From CAWEDP01 sp963807925 (GTDB taxonomy: Bacteria; Acidobacteriota; Vicinamibacteria; Vicinamibacterales; CAVVIG01), in NCBI GenBank assembly GCA_963807925.1, contig CAWEDP010000004.1, positions 124,001 through 188,000 of the forward strand: DNA of 64,000 nucleotides, in the 5' to 3' direction. Of the stretch, positions 33,848 through 44,180 are shown piece by piece. Under the pieces are notes generated by a model. It saw only the letters and a list, made by a program, of their open reading frames with translations, was not told the DNA's origin and ran no database searches. Both the position numbers and the translations under genes were made by a program. Position 1 is the stretch's first letter. The number at the start of each line of letters is the position of its first letter.

Positions 33848-35347
33848 ATGCCCCCGCTGCGGCCACACCCGCACCTCTACGAGATCAACACGCGCCCCTG
33901 GCTCGATGCGCTCGGCCAGCGCGAGGGACGGCTGGTGACGCTCGCCCAGGTGCCCGACGACGAGTGGGACCGGCTGGCCGGGCTCGGCATGAACGTGGTG
34001 TATCTGATGGGGCTGTGGCGGCGCAGCGCCCTGGGACGACAGATTGCGCGATCGGAGCCGCAGCTCTTTCCGCTGTACGACCAGGCGCTTCCCGCGTGGC
34101 GAGCCCGCGACGTCATCGGCTCGGCATTCTGCATCAGCGCGTACGAACCCGATGAGGCGGTCGGCACCTGGACGGATCTGGCCGTTACCCGCGAGAAGCT
34201 GCACGATCGAGGCATGACCCTCGTCCTCGACTATGTGCCCAATCACACGGCATTCGACCATCGATGGACGAGCCGCAGTCCCGAACGCTACGTGCGCGGA
34301 TCGCAGGCTGCCTTCCGCCACACCCCCGGAGCGTTCCGCGCCGTCGAAACGCCCGCGGGCGAGGTGAGCTTCGTGGCGTGCGGTCGCGATCCGTTCTTCC
34401 CGCCGTGGACCGACGTGGCGCAGCTGGACTGCTTCAATCCCGATGCACGGGCGGCGCTGATCGAGGAGCTGAAGACCATCGCGCAGCACGCCGACGGCGT
34501 GCGCTGCGACATGGCGATGCTCCTCTTGAACGACATCTTCGCTCGCACCTGGCGCGACCACCTGTCGCATCCGCCGCCGGCGACCGAATTCTGGGCCGAC
34601 GCCCGCGCGGCCGTGCCGGGGCTCGTGCTGATTGCCGAGGTGTACTGGGACCTCGAGTGGCGCCTGCAGCAGCTGGGGTTCGATTTCACCTACGACAAGC
34701 GCCTCTACGACCGCCTGCTGCGCGCGCCGGCAGCCGAGGTGCTGGGCCACCTGCAGGCCGCGCCGGATTATCAGCGGCGATCGGCGAGGTTCATCGAGAA
34801 CCACGACGAAGCGCGGAGCGCCGCCGCGTTCGGCGATCGCGTCCGGGCAGTGGCCGTGGCCATGAGCACCCTCGAGGGGCTGCGCTTCTTTCACGACGGC
34901 CAGCTGGAGGGCCGGCGCATCCGCCTGCCCGTGCAGCTCGGGAGGCCGCCGCACGAAGGGGTGGATCCGGGCCTGCTGGCGTTCTACCAACGGCTGCTGG
35001 CGGCGGTCGACGACCGGGTGTTTCACGCCGGCGACTGGCGGTTGTGCCCCGTCGGCGCCATCGACGACAGTTCGTCCCAGCTGCTCGCGTGGGAGTGGCG
35101 CCTGCCGAACGCCGAGCGCCTCGTCGTGGTGAATCTTGGCAACGTGACGGCGCAGGGGCACGTGCGGTGCGAGGTCGGGCGGGCGGCGGGCATGACGCCG
35201 ATCTTCGAGGATTTGCTGGACGGTCAGACGTACCCGCGCCAGCGCGGCGCCATCGAGTCGCATGGTTTGTACGTCCGTCTTCCCCCCGGCGGCGCCCATC
35301 TCTTCCAGGTCGGGCCTGTCCCGGGAGCGGCGGCCGCGCGGCGGTGA
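33848..35347 (+). CDS. GH13 (alpha-amylase) family protein
   Basis: This 499-residue protein has no signal peptide. The four conserved GH13 regions are present: LVLDYVPNHT (region I), GVRCDMAML with nucleophile Asp221 (II), LIAEVYW with acid/base Glu264 (III), and FIENHDEAR with Asp320 (IV). Region II reads GVRCD rather than the common GFRxD. The start PPLRPHPHLYEINTRPWL marks a subgroup of cytosolic GH13 proteins. The expected action is hydrolysis or transfer on alpha-glucans or small alpha-glucosides; no other glycogen gene is in the window. The C-terminal 100 residues should form the beta-sandwich domain C. REP repeats lie 37 bases upstream. Confidence 0.9.
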   Translation: MPPLRPHPHLYEINTRPWLDALGQREGRLVTLAQVPDDEWDRLAGLGMNVVYLMGLWRRSALGRQIARSEPQLFPLYDQALPAWRARDVIGSAFCISAYEPDEAVGTWTDLAVTREKLHDRGMTLVLDYVPNHTAFDHRWTSRSPERYVRGSQAAFRHTPGAFRAVETPAGEVSFVACGRDPFFPPWTDVAQLDCFNPDARAALIEELKTIAQHADGVRCDMAMLLLNDIFARTWRDHLSHPPPATEFWADARAAVPGLVLIAEVYWDLEWRLQQLGFDFTYDKRLYDRLLRAPAAEVLGHLQAAPDYQRRSARFIENHDEARSAAAFGDRVRAVAVAMSTLEGLRFFHDGQLEGRRIRLPVQLGRPPHEGVDPGLLAFYQRLLAAVDDRVFHAGDWRLCPVGAIDDSSSQLLAWEWRLPNAERLVVVNLGNVTAQGHVRCEVGRAAGMTPIFEDLLDGQTYPRQRGAIESHGLYVRLPPGGAHLFQVGPVPGAAAARR

Positions 35348-35429
35348 AAATTGTGAGAACCCCGGCGTCGCGACGCTTCGGCGCGCTAAGCTTGACGTGC
35401 GGGTGGATTGACCGCATCGGGGAGGACTC

Positions 35430-36455
35430 GTGGGCCGTTCGCTGATGACCGCCTTGTTCACCGCGGCGATCGGCGCGGCGATCGTCGCGCAGCAGACGCC
35501 GGCGCCCTCGTTCACGACAGGCACCCGCACCGTCGCCGTGTACGCGACGGTGACGAACCCGCAGGGACGTCTCGTCCCCGATCTGTCGCGCGACGACTTC
35601 ACCGTCGAGGACAACGGCAAGCGGCAGGCCCTCACGGTCTTCTCCAACGACATCCAGCCGATCACGGTCGTCATGCTGCTGGATCGCAGCGGCAGCATGA
35701 AGCCGAACTTCGCGCTCGAGGAACAGGCGGCGGCCGCGTTCGTCCGCGCCATGGGTACCGACGACAAGGCGCGGATCGGCACCTTTGCAACCCGCATCCA
35801 GATCGACCCCCCGGACTTTTCCTCCAATCATGACGAACTGCTTGAGGTCCTCGGCTCGGATCTGGAGAAGGACGGCCCGACGCCGCTGTGGAACGCCGTC
35901 AGTGCCGGCATCGACAAGCTGCTGCTCGAGCCGGGCCGGCGCGTGGTGCTGGTGTTCACCGACGGCGTCGACATGCCGATGAACTTCAGCCAGGGCAACA
36001 AGTCGCTCAAGGACGTGATGAAGCACGCCGAGGAGTACGACGTGATGGTGTACGCGATCGGTCTCGCGGGCGACACCGGGATGCCCGGCGTCGTGACGCG
36101 GCCGGGCGATCGTGGCGGCCCAGGCCCCTTCGGCGGGCCCGGGGGGCCCGGCGGCCTGGGCGGACGCGGCATCGGCGGGTACGGCTCCCGTCCACAACTG
36201 GAGAAACCGGATGAGGGGCTCCCGAAGATCGCGGCCGCTACCGGCGGCGGCTACTTCGAGCTGATGTCGGCCAGGGACCTCGCCTCCGCGTTCACCCGGG
36301 TCGTCGACGAGCTGCACCATCAGTACGCGCTCGGGTTCGCGCCGGAGAAGCTGGATGGCAGGATGCACGACATCACCGTCCGTCTCTCTCGCCCGGATCT
36401 CGTGGCCCGCGCGCGCAAGCGCTACCTGGCCTCGAAGACCCCAGGCGCGCCCTGA
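35430..36455 (+). CDS. Secreted VWFA-related acidobacterial-domain protein
   Basis: This 341-residue protein has a GTG start after GGAGGACTC. An N-terminal signal segment (TALFTAAIGAAIVAQQ) is followed by the domain known from Acidobacteria. A beta-rich part (TVAVYATVTNPQGRLVPDLSRDDFTVEDNGKRQALTVFS) leads into a VWA fold with MIDAS LLDRSGSM (Asp85, Ser87, Ser89) and later VLVFTDGVDM. A Gly/Pro-rich loop (residues of about 225-250) interrupts the C-terminal part, which ends HQYALGFAPEKLDGRMHDITVRLSRPDL. Members are exported and uncharacterised, and protein-protein binding is likely. It is a marker of the phylum. Confidence 0.92.
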   Translation: MGRSLMTALFTAAIGAAIVAQQTPAPSFTTGTRTVAVYATVTNPQGRLVPDLSRDDFTVEDNGKRQALTVFSNDIQPITVVMLLDRSGSMKPNFALEEQAAAAFVRAMGTDDKARIGTFATRIQIDPPDFSSNHDELLEVLGSDLEKDGPTPLWNAVSAGIDKLLLEPGRRVVLVFTDGVDMPMNFSQGNKSLKDVMKHAEEYDVMVYAIGLAGDTGMPGVVTRPGDRGGPGPFGGPGGPGGLGGRGIGGYGSRPQLEKPDEGLPKIAAATGGGYFELMSARDLASAFTRVVDELHHQYALGFAPEKLDGRMHDITVRLSRPDLVARARKRYLASKTPGAP

Positions 36456-36503
36456 GCTGCCTTCTGCGTCGCCCGTCAGTCCGATCCCAGCGCCAACCGC
36501 CGT

Positions 36504-36515
36504 CCAAAATTTTGG
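36504..36515. promoter_or_regulatory. Perfect 12-bp palindrome upstream of the secreted MBL-fold gene
   Basis: CCAAAATTTTGG stands out as AT-rich in a GC-rich gap. It is followed by a second imperfect inverted repeat (TTGGTGGGCC at 36512-36521 and GGCCACCAA after it). Either could be an operator for the gene starting at 36595. Confidence 0.35.
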
Positions 36516-36594
36516 TGGGCCGTCGCGTGCTCGGCCACCAATGCCGATGAGCGCCGGCATTCGGACCACCAGATGTGGAATGCTGTGGCCCGGC

Positions 36595-38061
36595 ATGTGG
36601 AAGACACTTGCGCTCACGGCTCTGGCCGCGTGCGTGCCGGCGTCGAGCGCGACAGCGCAGGATGCCAGGACGGTCGTTGAAAACGCCTCGACAGCCCTCG
36701 GCGCCACCGGCCTGCGCTCGATTGCGTATTCGGGATCCGCAGCATTCGGCAACTTCGGTCAAAGCCGCGTGATCTCGTTCGGGCTGGCGTCCACGGCGAT
36801 CCGGAACTACGCGCGCGCGATTGATTTCACCGTCCCCGCCTCCCACGCGACGGGCGAAACGATACCGCCTGGCATTCCGGGCGCTCCGCCGAGGCCACCG
36901 GGGACCTTCGAGCAAACGGTGACTCCCGCGACCGGGCCATGGGCGCTGCAGATGCAGATCTGGGTGACGCCGTGGGGATTTCTGCGGGGCGCCGCCGCCA
37001 ACAACGCGACCGTCCGTTCCCGCAAGATCGACGGCATCGCGTACAAGGTCGTGACGTGGAGCTCACCCCAGAAGGCGCCGTCCGGTCAGCCCTATCGACT
37101 GGTCGGCTACATCAACGAGCAGAACCTGATCGATCGGGTCGAGACATGGGTCGAGCACCCGGTTCTCGGCGATCTGCACCACGAGTTCATCTACTCCAGC
37201 TACCGGGACTTCGACGGCATCAGGGCCCCGGCGAAGATTGCGCAGAGGCAGGACGGGATGGAGACGTTCGTCGCGGCCATCACCGAGGTTCGCAGCAATC
37301 CACCGAATCTGGCCGCGCTCATGGCGCCGTCGGCGTCGGCGGGGCGAGGAGCGGGAGCGGGGCTGGACGGCCTGCCAGCCGGACCGTCTGCGGCTCCGGC
37401 GGCGGCGTCGGAACGGGTCGCCGACGGCGTTTATCGCATCACGGGCGGCTACGTCTCGCTGGCGATCGAATTCCGCGACTACATCGTCGTGATCGAGGGC
37501 GGACAGAGCGAAGCGCGCGGCTTGGCGGTCATCGCGGAGACCAAGCGCCTGTTTCCCGGCAAGCGCGTCAAGTACGTGGTCAACACGCACCCGCATTTCG
37601 ATCACGCCAGCGGGCTCGCGCCGTTTGTCGCAGAGGGCGTCACGATCCTGACCGACGACAACAACAAGTATTTCCTCGAGCAGGCGCTCGGGTCGCCGCG
37701 GACGCTGGTCGGCGACGTGCTCGCCAAATCGCACAGGAAGCCGAAAGTCGAAGGCGTCGTCGAGAAGATGGTGCTTCGGGACGACACCCGCACGCTCGAA
37801 CTGCACCACCTGGAGAAACTGGAGCACAGCGACGGCATGCTCGTCGCGTATCTGCCGAGAGAGAGGATTCTGTTCACGGCGGACTTCAACGCGCCCGCGC
37901 CAGGACAACCGGTGAGCCCGTCGATCGTCACGCTGGTTCGGAATATCGAGCGGCTGCAGCTGGACTTCGACCGGCACATCACCGTTCACGCGCCCGATCC
38001 GGATCGACCGATGAGCAAGACCGAGTTGGTGGCGCTCGCCAACCGGGCGCGCATTGAGTAA
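36595..38061 (+). CDS. Secreted MBL-fold metallohydrolase with N-terminal LolA-like domain
   Basis: This 488-residue protein has a signal peptide (MWKTLALTALAACVPASSATAQ). Residues of about 23-250 resemble an outer-membrane lipoprotein-sorting-like beta fold (ENASTALGATGLRSIAYSGSAAFG, TWSSPQKAPSGQPYRLVGYI). A Gly/Ala-rich linker joins it to an MBL domain with VNTHPHFDHASG (His332, His334, Asp336, His337). Fusions of this type are seen in Acidobacteria; substrate unknown. Start at 36595, with 36580 possible. DUF6152 follows 24 bases after the stop. A similar N-terminal domain appears in the dihaem cytochrome at 47080, hinting at a shared binding part. Confidence 0.88.
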   Translation: MWKTLALTALAACVPASSATAQDARTVVENASTALGATGLRSIAYSGSAAFGNFGQSRVISFGLASTAIRNYARAIDFTVPASHATGETIPPGIPGAPPRPPGTFEQTVTPATGPWALQMQIWVTPWGFLRGAAANNATVRSRKIDGIAYKVVTWSSPQKAPSGQPYRLVGYINEQNLIDRVETWVEHPVLGDLHHEFIYSSYRDFDGIRAPAKIAQRQDGMETFVAAITEVRSNPPNLAALMAPSASAGRGAGAGLDGLPAGPSAAPAAASERVADGVYRITGGYVSLAIEFRDYIVVIEGGQSEARGLAVIAETKRLFPGKRVKYVVNTHPHFDHASGLAPFVAEGVTILTDDNNKYFLEQALGSPRTLVGDVLAKSHRKPKVEGVVEKMVLRDDTRTLELHHLEKLEHSDGMLVAYLPRERILFTADFNAPAPGQPVSPSIVTLVRNIERLQLDFDRHITVHAPDPDRPMSKTELVALANRARIE

Positions 38062-38085
38062 ACGACCGCAGCCGTATCATCGCCG

Positions 38086-38523
38086 ATGAGATTGCAGGCA
38101 TCACACGACCGTGAGTCCCTTCGTCGCACGCTGCGATCGTGGGCGGCGTTGGTCCTTGGCGCCGTGGCGGCGCTGGGCACTCCCCTGCTCGGACATCACT
38201 CGTTCGGCGCGTACTACATCGAGGCCGACACGATCGAAATCGAGGGCGACGTCGTCGAGTTCCAGTACAAGAACCCCCACGCGTGGGTTCATGTCGTCGC
38301 TCAGGATCCGTTCGGCCGGCCGAAGACGTACGCGGCCGAGTGGGCCGGGACCTCGCGGCTCGAACGCGACGGCATCACCAAGACCACGCTGCGCGCGGGC
38401 GACACGGTCCACATCTGGGCGTCGCCGAGCCGTGACCCGAACGACAACCGCGTCCGTTTGAAGCGCATCGAGCGGCAGGCCGACGGCTGGAAGTGGGGAC
38501 AGGGCGGCCGCGATCGCCGGTGA
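38086..38523 (+). CDS. DUF6152 family exported protein
   Basis: This 145-residue protein has an N-terminal hydrophobic segment (WAALVLGAVAALGTPLLG) followed at once by the family signature HHSFGAYYIEADTIEIEGDV and NPHAWVHVVAQDPFG. It ends in an RV-rich strand (NRVRLKRIERQADGWKW). DUF6152 members have a signal peptide and an OB-like small beta fold; their role is unknown. The gene lies 24 bases after the secreted MBL gene, probably in one transcript, and a second DUF6152 copy is at 46270-46728 beside WDGDTL-type proteins. The two differ in length and tail. Confidence 0.88.
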   Translation: MRLQASHDRESLRRTLRSWAALVLGAVAALGTPLLGHHSFGAYYIEADTIEIEGDVVEFQYKNPHAWVHVVAQDPFGRPKTYAAEWAGTSRLERDGITKTTLRAGDTVHIWASPSRDPNDNRVRLKRIERQADGWKWGQGGRDRR

Positions 38524-38561
38524 CACGTGTCCTGCGCGCGGCGTCTTGCGCCTCTCGCACG

Positions 38562-39470
38562 TTATCGCAGGTAGGCGATGAGCGGCGTCAGCGTCAGCGG
38601 ACTGAGCACCGTCGACAGGAACACCGCGCTCGTCACGAAGGTCGGGGCCACGTCGAATTCGAGCGCCAGCACGGTCGTGACGACCGCGACCGGCATCGAG
38701 GCCTGAAGCACGCCCGCCTGCCGGGCGGCACCGGTGATCCCGAGCCACGTGGTCAACCCGAGCGCCACCACCGGCGTAACCACGAGCGACAGCCCCACCG
38801 CGAGGACGACGATGGCGGGCCGATCGGGCAGCGCCGCCCGTTCGAGCTGCATGCCGAGCACGAGCACCATCGTCGGCAGCGCGGCGTCGCTGAGCAGGGC
38901 GATGGGGCGCATCAGCGGCAGCGGCAGCGGGACGCCGGTGGCGAGCACCAGGCCGGCGGCACCCAGGCCGTACACCACCGGCACTCTCGCGACACCAAGG
39001 AGCGCGCGGCGCACGCTGCGGCGGCCGGCGGCGGCGAGCACGATGCCGAGCGTGAAGGTGAGCATCGACCCCGCGACGAAGTACACCGTCGCGTAAGAGA
39101 GCGCCTCGGGACCGAACGCGAAGAGCGACACCGGCAGACCGTAGTTGCCGCCGTTGGAGAACATCACGACCAGCAGAAAAGCGCTCGACTCGGCACGCCC
39201 GAGACCGAGCGCGCGGACGGCGAGCCAGCCGGCCACGCCCATGGTGGCGGTCACCAGGACGGCGAGGAACGCCATCCGCCCGAATTCGAACCCGACGATC
39301 CTGGACGTCACCAGCGTGTTGAACACGAGGCAGGGGGCCAGCGCATAGAAACTCACGTGGGCGAGCGTCCTCACGCTGGCGGCGAGGCGCCGTGCCAGCA
39401 GAAATCCGACGGCGGCGACGAGGAAGATCGGCAGGATGTCGGATGCAAAAATAGCCAGAAGGACGGGCAC
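38562..39470 (-). CDS. AEC family transporter (auxin efflux carrier type permease)
   Basis: This 302-residue inner-membrane protein has about ten helices (AIFASDILPIFLVAAVGFLLARR first, LSDAALPTMVLVLGMQL in the middle, TSAVFLSTVLSPLTLTPLIAYL last). The conserved SNGGNYGLPVSLFAFG and APCLVFNTLVTS segments fit the AEC family, which moves small organic anions such as malate or other carboxylates. GTG start. The N-terminus is divergent from the histidine kinase gene by 17 bases. No substrate can be assigned. Confidence 0.9.
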   Translation of the reverse strand: MPVLLAIFASDILPIFLVAAVGFLLARRLAASVRTLAHVSFYALAPCLVFNTLVTSRIVGFEFGRMAFLAVLVTATMGVAGWLAVRALGLGRAESSAFLLVVMFSNGGNYGLPVSLFAFGPEALSYATVYFVAGSMLTFTLGIVLAAAGRRSVRRALLGVARVPVVYGLGAAGLVLATGVPLPLPLMRPIALLSDAALPTMVLVLGMQLERAALPDRPAIVVLAVGLSLVVTPVVALGLTTWLGITGAARQAGVLQASMPVAVVTTVLALEFDVAPTFVTSAVFLSTVLSPLTLTPLIAYLR

Positions 39471-39487
39471 GCGTTATTCTCCCCTAT

Positions 39488-40879
39488 GTGACCCGCCCGG
39501 AGACGACCGCCCGGACGCCGACGACAGGCCTGATCGTCGGGCTGCTGATCACGTGCGCCGCCGTGGCCGTCTATTCCTTCTACACGACTCGCCAGATCAA
39601 CGGCCTGCGCGACCTGCAGCGCGATCTGACCGATCGCAATCGCCAGGACTCGCTGCAGCTGCTGCGGATCCAGAACGACCTGAACCTGATCGGCCTGGCG
39701 ATGCGCGACATGCTCGACGTGGAGCAGCGGTACCCGTTGACGGCGTGGGTGGCCCAACTCGAGCGGCTCCGCACCGATCTCGACAGCGCGCTGCGGCGCG
39801 AGGAGGTGGTGGCCGTCGCGCGGCGGACGCCGGAACAGCGTCAGTATCTCGGCAACTCGGTCTCCCAGTTCTGGGACGCGGTCGATCGCATGTTCGCCTC
39901 CGCGAAGCGCGGCGACGACGCCGACGCCAGGGAGCAGATTCGCGTCTCGCTGCAGGCGCGGCAGGCGGCGCTCGCCACCTCGGTGGCGCGCCTGCTGGTC
40001 GAGAACAACGCAAACGAGGAGCGGACCGCCGCGCAGGTCCAGGGGATTTACGATCGCGTGCAGCGGCAGGTCTACTGGTTTCTGACGGCGACGCTCCTGG
40101 CGATCGCGCTGACGAGCCTGTACCTGATTCGTGCGAACCGGGCGCTGTTCGCGACGCTGCACTCGCTGTCCGCGCAGCGCCGCGACCTCGTGCAGAAGCT
40201 CATTTCGGCGCGCGAATCGACGCTGCACCACATCGCGCGCGAGCTGCACGACGAGCTCGGACAGATTCTCACCGCGATGGGATCGATGCTGGGACGCGCC
40301 GGCAGGCACGCACCGGACGGATCGCTTCTCCGCGCCGAGCTGAGGGAGATCAACGAGCTCGCGCAGTCCACGCTCACCAGCGTCAGGAGCCTGGCGCAGG
40401 CGCTCCATCCCTCGCTGCTCGAGGAAACCGGCCTCGAGTCGACGCTCGAGTGGTACGTGCCGACCGTCGCGAAGCAGTCCGGCATCGCGATCGCCTACGA
40501 GCGATCCGGCGTGGCGGCGCCGATCGACGGCACGGCCGGCATCCACGTGTACCGCGTGGTCCAGGAAGCGTTGAACAACGTCACGCGCCATTCCGGCGCC
40601 GACCGCGCCTGGGTGCGGCTGCGGCACGAGCCGGGTTGCCTCCAGGTGGAGATCGAGGATCATGGAAGAGGGTTCGGCGGACAGGCCGGGCGCGGGCTCG
40701 GCCTGGTCGCGATGCGGGAACGCGCCGATCTGCTCGGAGGGACGATCGACGTCGTCTCGCCCGCGGAGGGCGGAACGCTCGTGAGGCTCCGCGTGCCGCT
40801 CGAAGGGCTCAACCGGCAGGACGGATTGGATAGCGCGACCGACGTGTTCGAGTCGCACACACCAGAGGGAGCGCGATGA
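39488..40879 (+). CDS. Sensor histidine kinase, NarL-type (HisKA_3)
   Basis: This 463-residue membrane kinase has two transmembrane helices, near residues 13-33 and 196-215, that bracket an extracytoplasmic helical domain of about 160 residues of four-helix-bundle type. A cytoplasmic dimerisation helix has the phosphorylated His254 in IARELHDELGQILTAMG. The ATPase domain has VVQEALNNVTRHS (N box) and the GRGFGG/GLGLVAMRERA loops (G boxes). It probably phosphorylates the response regulator encoded 82 bases downstream. GTG start. The signal is unknown. Confidence 0.95.
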   Translation: MTRPETTARTPTTGLIVGLLITCAAVAVYSFYTTRQINGLRDLQRDLTDRNRQDSLQLLRIQNDLNLIGLAMRDMLDVEQRYPLTAWVAQLERLRTDLDSALRREEVVAVARRTPEQRQYLGNSVSQFWDAVDRMFASAKRGDDADAREQIRVSLQARQAALATSVARLLVENNANEERTAAQVQGIYDRVQRQVYWFLTATLLAIALTSLYLIRANRALFATLHSLSAQRRDLVQKLISARESTLHHIARELHDELGQILTAMGSMLGRAGRHAPDGSLLRAELREINELAQSTLTSVRSLAQALHPSLLEETGLESTLEWYVPTVAKQSGIAIAYERSGVAAPIDGTAGIHVYRVVQEALNNVTRHSGADRAWVRLRHEPGCLQVEIEDHGRGFGGQAGRGLGLVAMRERADLLGGTIDVVSPAEGGTLVRLRVPLEGLNRQDGLDSATDVFESHTPEGAR

Positions 40880-40961
40880 GATCGCTTCGGCCCGTTCCCG
40901 GCGCTCCCAATACGGCGACAGCCCGGCGCGTCCGGTCGTCGGGGCCGGAAGGACGGCGGGC

Positions 40962-41611
40962 GTGACCTCCACTCGACCGGCGACGGAGACCACCAGGATC
41001 ACGGTCCTGCTCGTCGACGACCACAGCCTCGTGAGGCGCGGCTTCCGGCGGCTGCTCGAAGACGACGAGTCGATCGCCGTCGTCGGTGAAGCGGACAATG
41101 GCGATGCGGCGATACGGCTCGCGGCCGAGCTGTCGCCGCAGGTGGTCGTCATGGACTGCGCGATGCCGGGCACGAACGGTCTGACGGCGACGCGCGCGAT
41201 TGTCGAACGGTCTCCGGAGACCGCCGTCCTGATGCTCAGCATGCACGCCGAGGACACGCTCGTGCGCCAGGCGCTCGAGGCGGGCGCGCGCGGGTACGTG
41301 CTGAAGAACGCGCTGGATCTCGATCTGGCGACGGCGGTCCATCGGGTCGCCGCCGGCGAGCGGGTGCTCGACCCCGGCGTGGCGAAGCCCGGGACGCTCA
41401 AGGGCGAGCGCGACCACGGCCTCACCCCGCGCGAGCTCGAAGTGCTGCGGCTCATCTGCACCGGCCTGTCCAACCGGGAGATCGCGAAGAAGCTGGATCT
41501 GAGCGTCAACACGATCGGCGTGCATCGCGCCAACATCATGAACGCGCTCGGCATCCACAAGACGGCGGAGCTCGTCGTCTACGCCATCCATCACGGGCTG
41601 GTGGCGCTGCC

Positions 41612-41615
<4 letters not shown>
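40962..41615 (+). CDS. LuxR/NarL-family response regulator
   Basis: This 217-residue protein has a receiver domain with Asp19-Asp20, phospho-acceptor Asp65 (VVVMDCAMPGTNGL) and the conserved Lys in GYVLKNAL, then a LuxR helix-turn-helix (LTPRELEVLRLICTGLSNREIAKKLDLSVNTIGVHRANIM). GTG start with GGAAGGA upstream. It is very likely the partner of the preceding kinase. Its last codon overlaps the start of the CRTAC1 gene (GTGA), so the three genes form one coupled unit, and the CRTAC1 protein may be made in proportion to the regulator. Confidence 0.95.
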
Positions 41616-43294
<1,679 letters not shown>

Positions 43295-43729
43295 GGGGGT
43301 CTGCGGCCCGACCAAACGGGGACGCCCTCGAAGTTCATCGAGAGGTCGCCGACGTGCCGGGCACGGCCGGACCGCATCGTACTTCCGGGGTATTGTCGCG
43401 TCCCCGCCGCGATTCTTGAACTCTTCCGCCATGAATCTCAACGTTATTGCCCGCTGGGGCGCGACGATTGGCGTCGCACCTTCCCCGACTGCGTGGCCAT
43501 CGGCAGCTACTCGTACCGGTTCGGTGCCCTGAAGCTTGCAGCGGCACCGGCCCCGATCGTGCCGCCCGGCACACGCCAGGATTAGGCTATCTCTCCATGG
43601 ACGCGCCAGATACAATCCAGAGTCTGGTCCGGCTGAAGCCGGACGCTACCGGGAAGCCGGCTGAAACCGGACGCTACCGGGAAGTCCGGCTGAAGCCGGA
43701 CGCTACAGGGACGTCCGCAGGAGGAGAGC
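43295..43729. other. 435-base gap without a convincing gene
   Basis: The frame of the CRTAC1 gene stays open past its stop until a stop at 43583-43585, but no start codon or recognisable family is seen. The right half holds the REP-like array at 43627-43701. A GGAGGAGAGC ribosome site just before 43730 serves the next gene. Confidence 0.6.
43627..43701 (-). repeat. REP-like array, three units, opposite orientation to 33739-33810
   Basis: GTCCGGCTGAAGCCGGAC occurs at 43627-43644 and 43684-43701, with a degenerate copy AGCCGGCTGAAACCGGAC at 43655-43672. Spacing is 28-29 bases, filled by GCTACCGGGA-like sequence, so GTAGC is the head when read on the minus strand. This is the reverse complement of the unit at 33739. 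Confidence 0.7.
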
Positions 43730-44131
43730 ATGCGACCGGGTTGCGTTCGGTCGGCCATTCTCGTCTCGTGTCTGTCGCTGGCCGCGACAGCCTCGGCGCA
43801 GTTCGGACATCCGCTGAAGGGTACCTGGCTCGGCGACTGGGGCCCCAGCAAAGAGAACCGCAGCCACGTCGTTATCGAGCTTCAGTGGGACGGCAAAGAG
43901 TTGAGCGGGACGATCAACCCTGGACCAAACGGCGTGAAGCTGCAGAAGGCAACCGTGGATCCGGACACGTGGACCGTGCACCTCGAAGGCGAGGGGAAGG
44001 ATGAGTCCGGCGCCCCCGTCCGGTACGTGATCGACGGGAAGGTGGAGAATCTGGGCGCGTATCAGCGGTTCATCACGGGGACGTGGATGGAAGGCTCGAA
44101 GAAGGGGGATTTCAAGATCACGCGCAGTTGA
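43730..44131 (+). CDS. Small exported protein of unknown function
   Basis: This 133-residue protein has a signal peptide (RSAILVSCLSLAATASAQ). The mature part is a compact beta protein with LKGTWLGDWGPSKENRSHVVIELQWDG and a repeated pattern of short strands (LSGTINPGPNGVKLQKATV, WTVHLEGEGKDESG, ITGTWMEGSKKGDFKITR), like small lipocalin- or beta-sandwich-type exported proteins. GGAGGAGAGC precedes the ATG. It starts right after the REP array and converges on the WDGNTL-type gene. I know no function; similar proteins are common in Acidobacteria. Confidence 0.78.
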   Translation: MRPGCVRSAILVSCLSLAATASAQFGHPLKGTWLGDWGPSKENRSHVVIELQWDGKELSGTINPGPNGVKLQKATVDPDTWTVHLEGEGKDESGAPVRYVIDGKVENLGAYQRFITGTWMEGSKKGDFKITRS

Positions 44132-44180
44132 GCGGCAGCGGCGATCTCGCCACCCTCCATCTCACCCGTCACCAGATCCG

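Noticed and set aside
43295..43585. Continuation of the CRTAC1 frame after its stop, open for about 96 codons
   Set aside because: No start codon, no recognisable family, and long open stretches are common by chance at this GC content. Stop-codon readthrough is not supported by anything visible.
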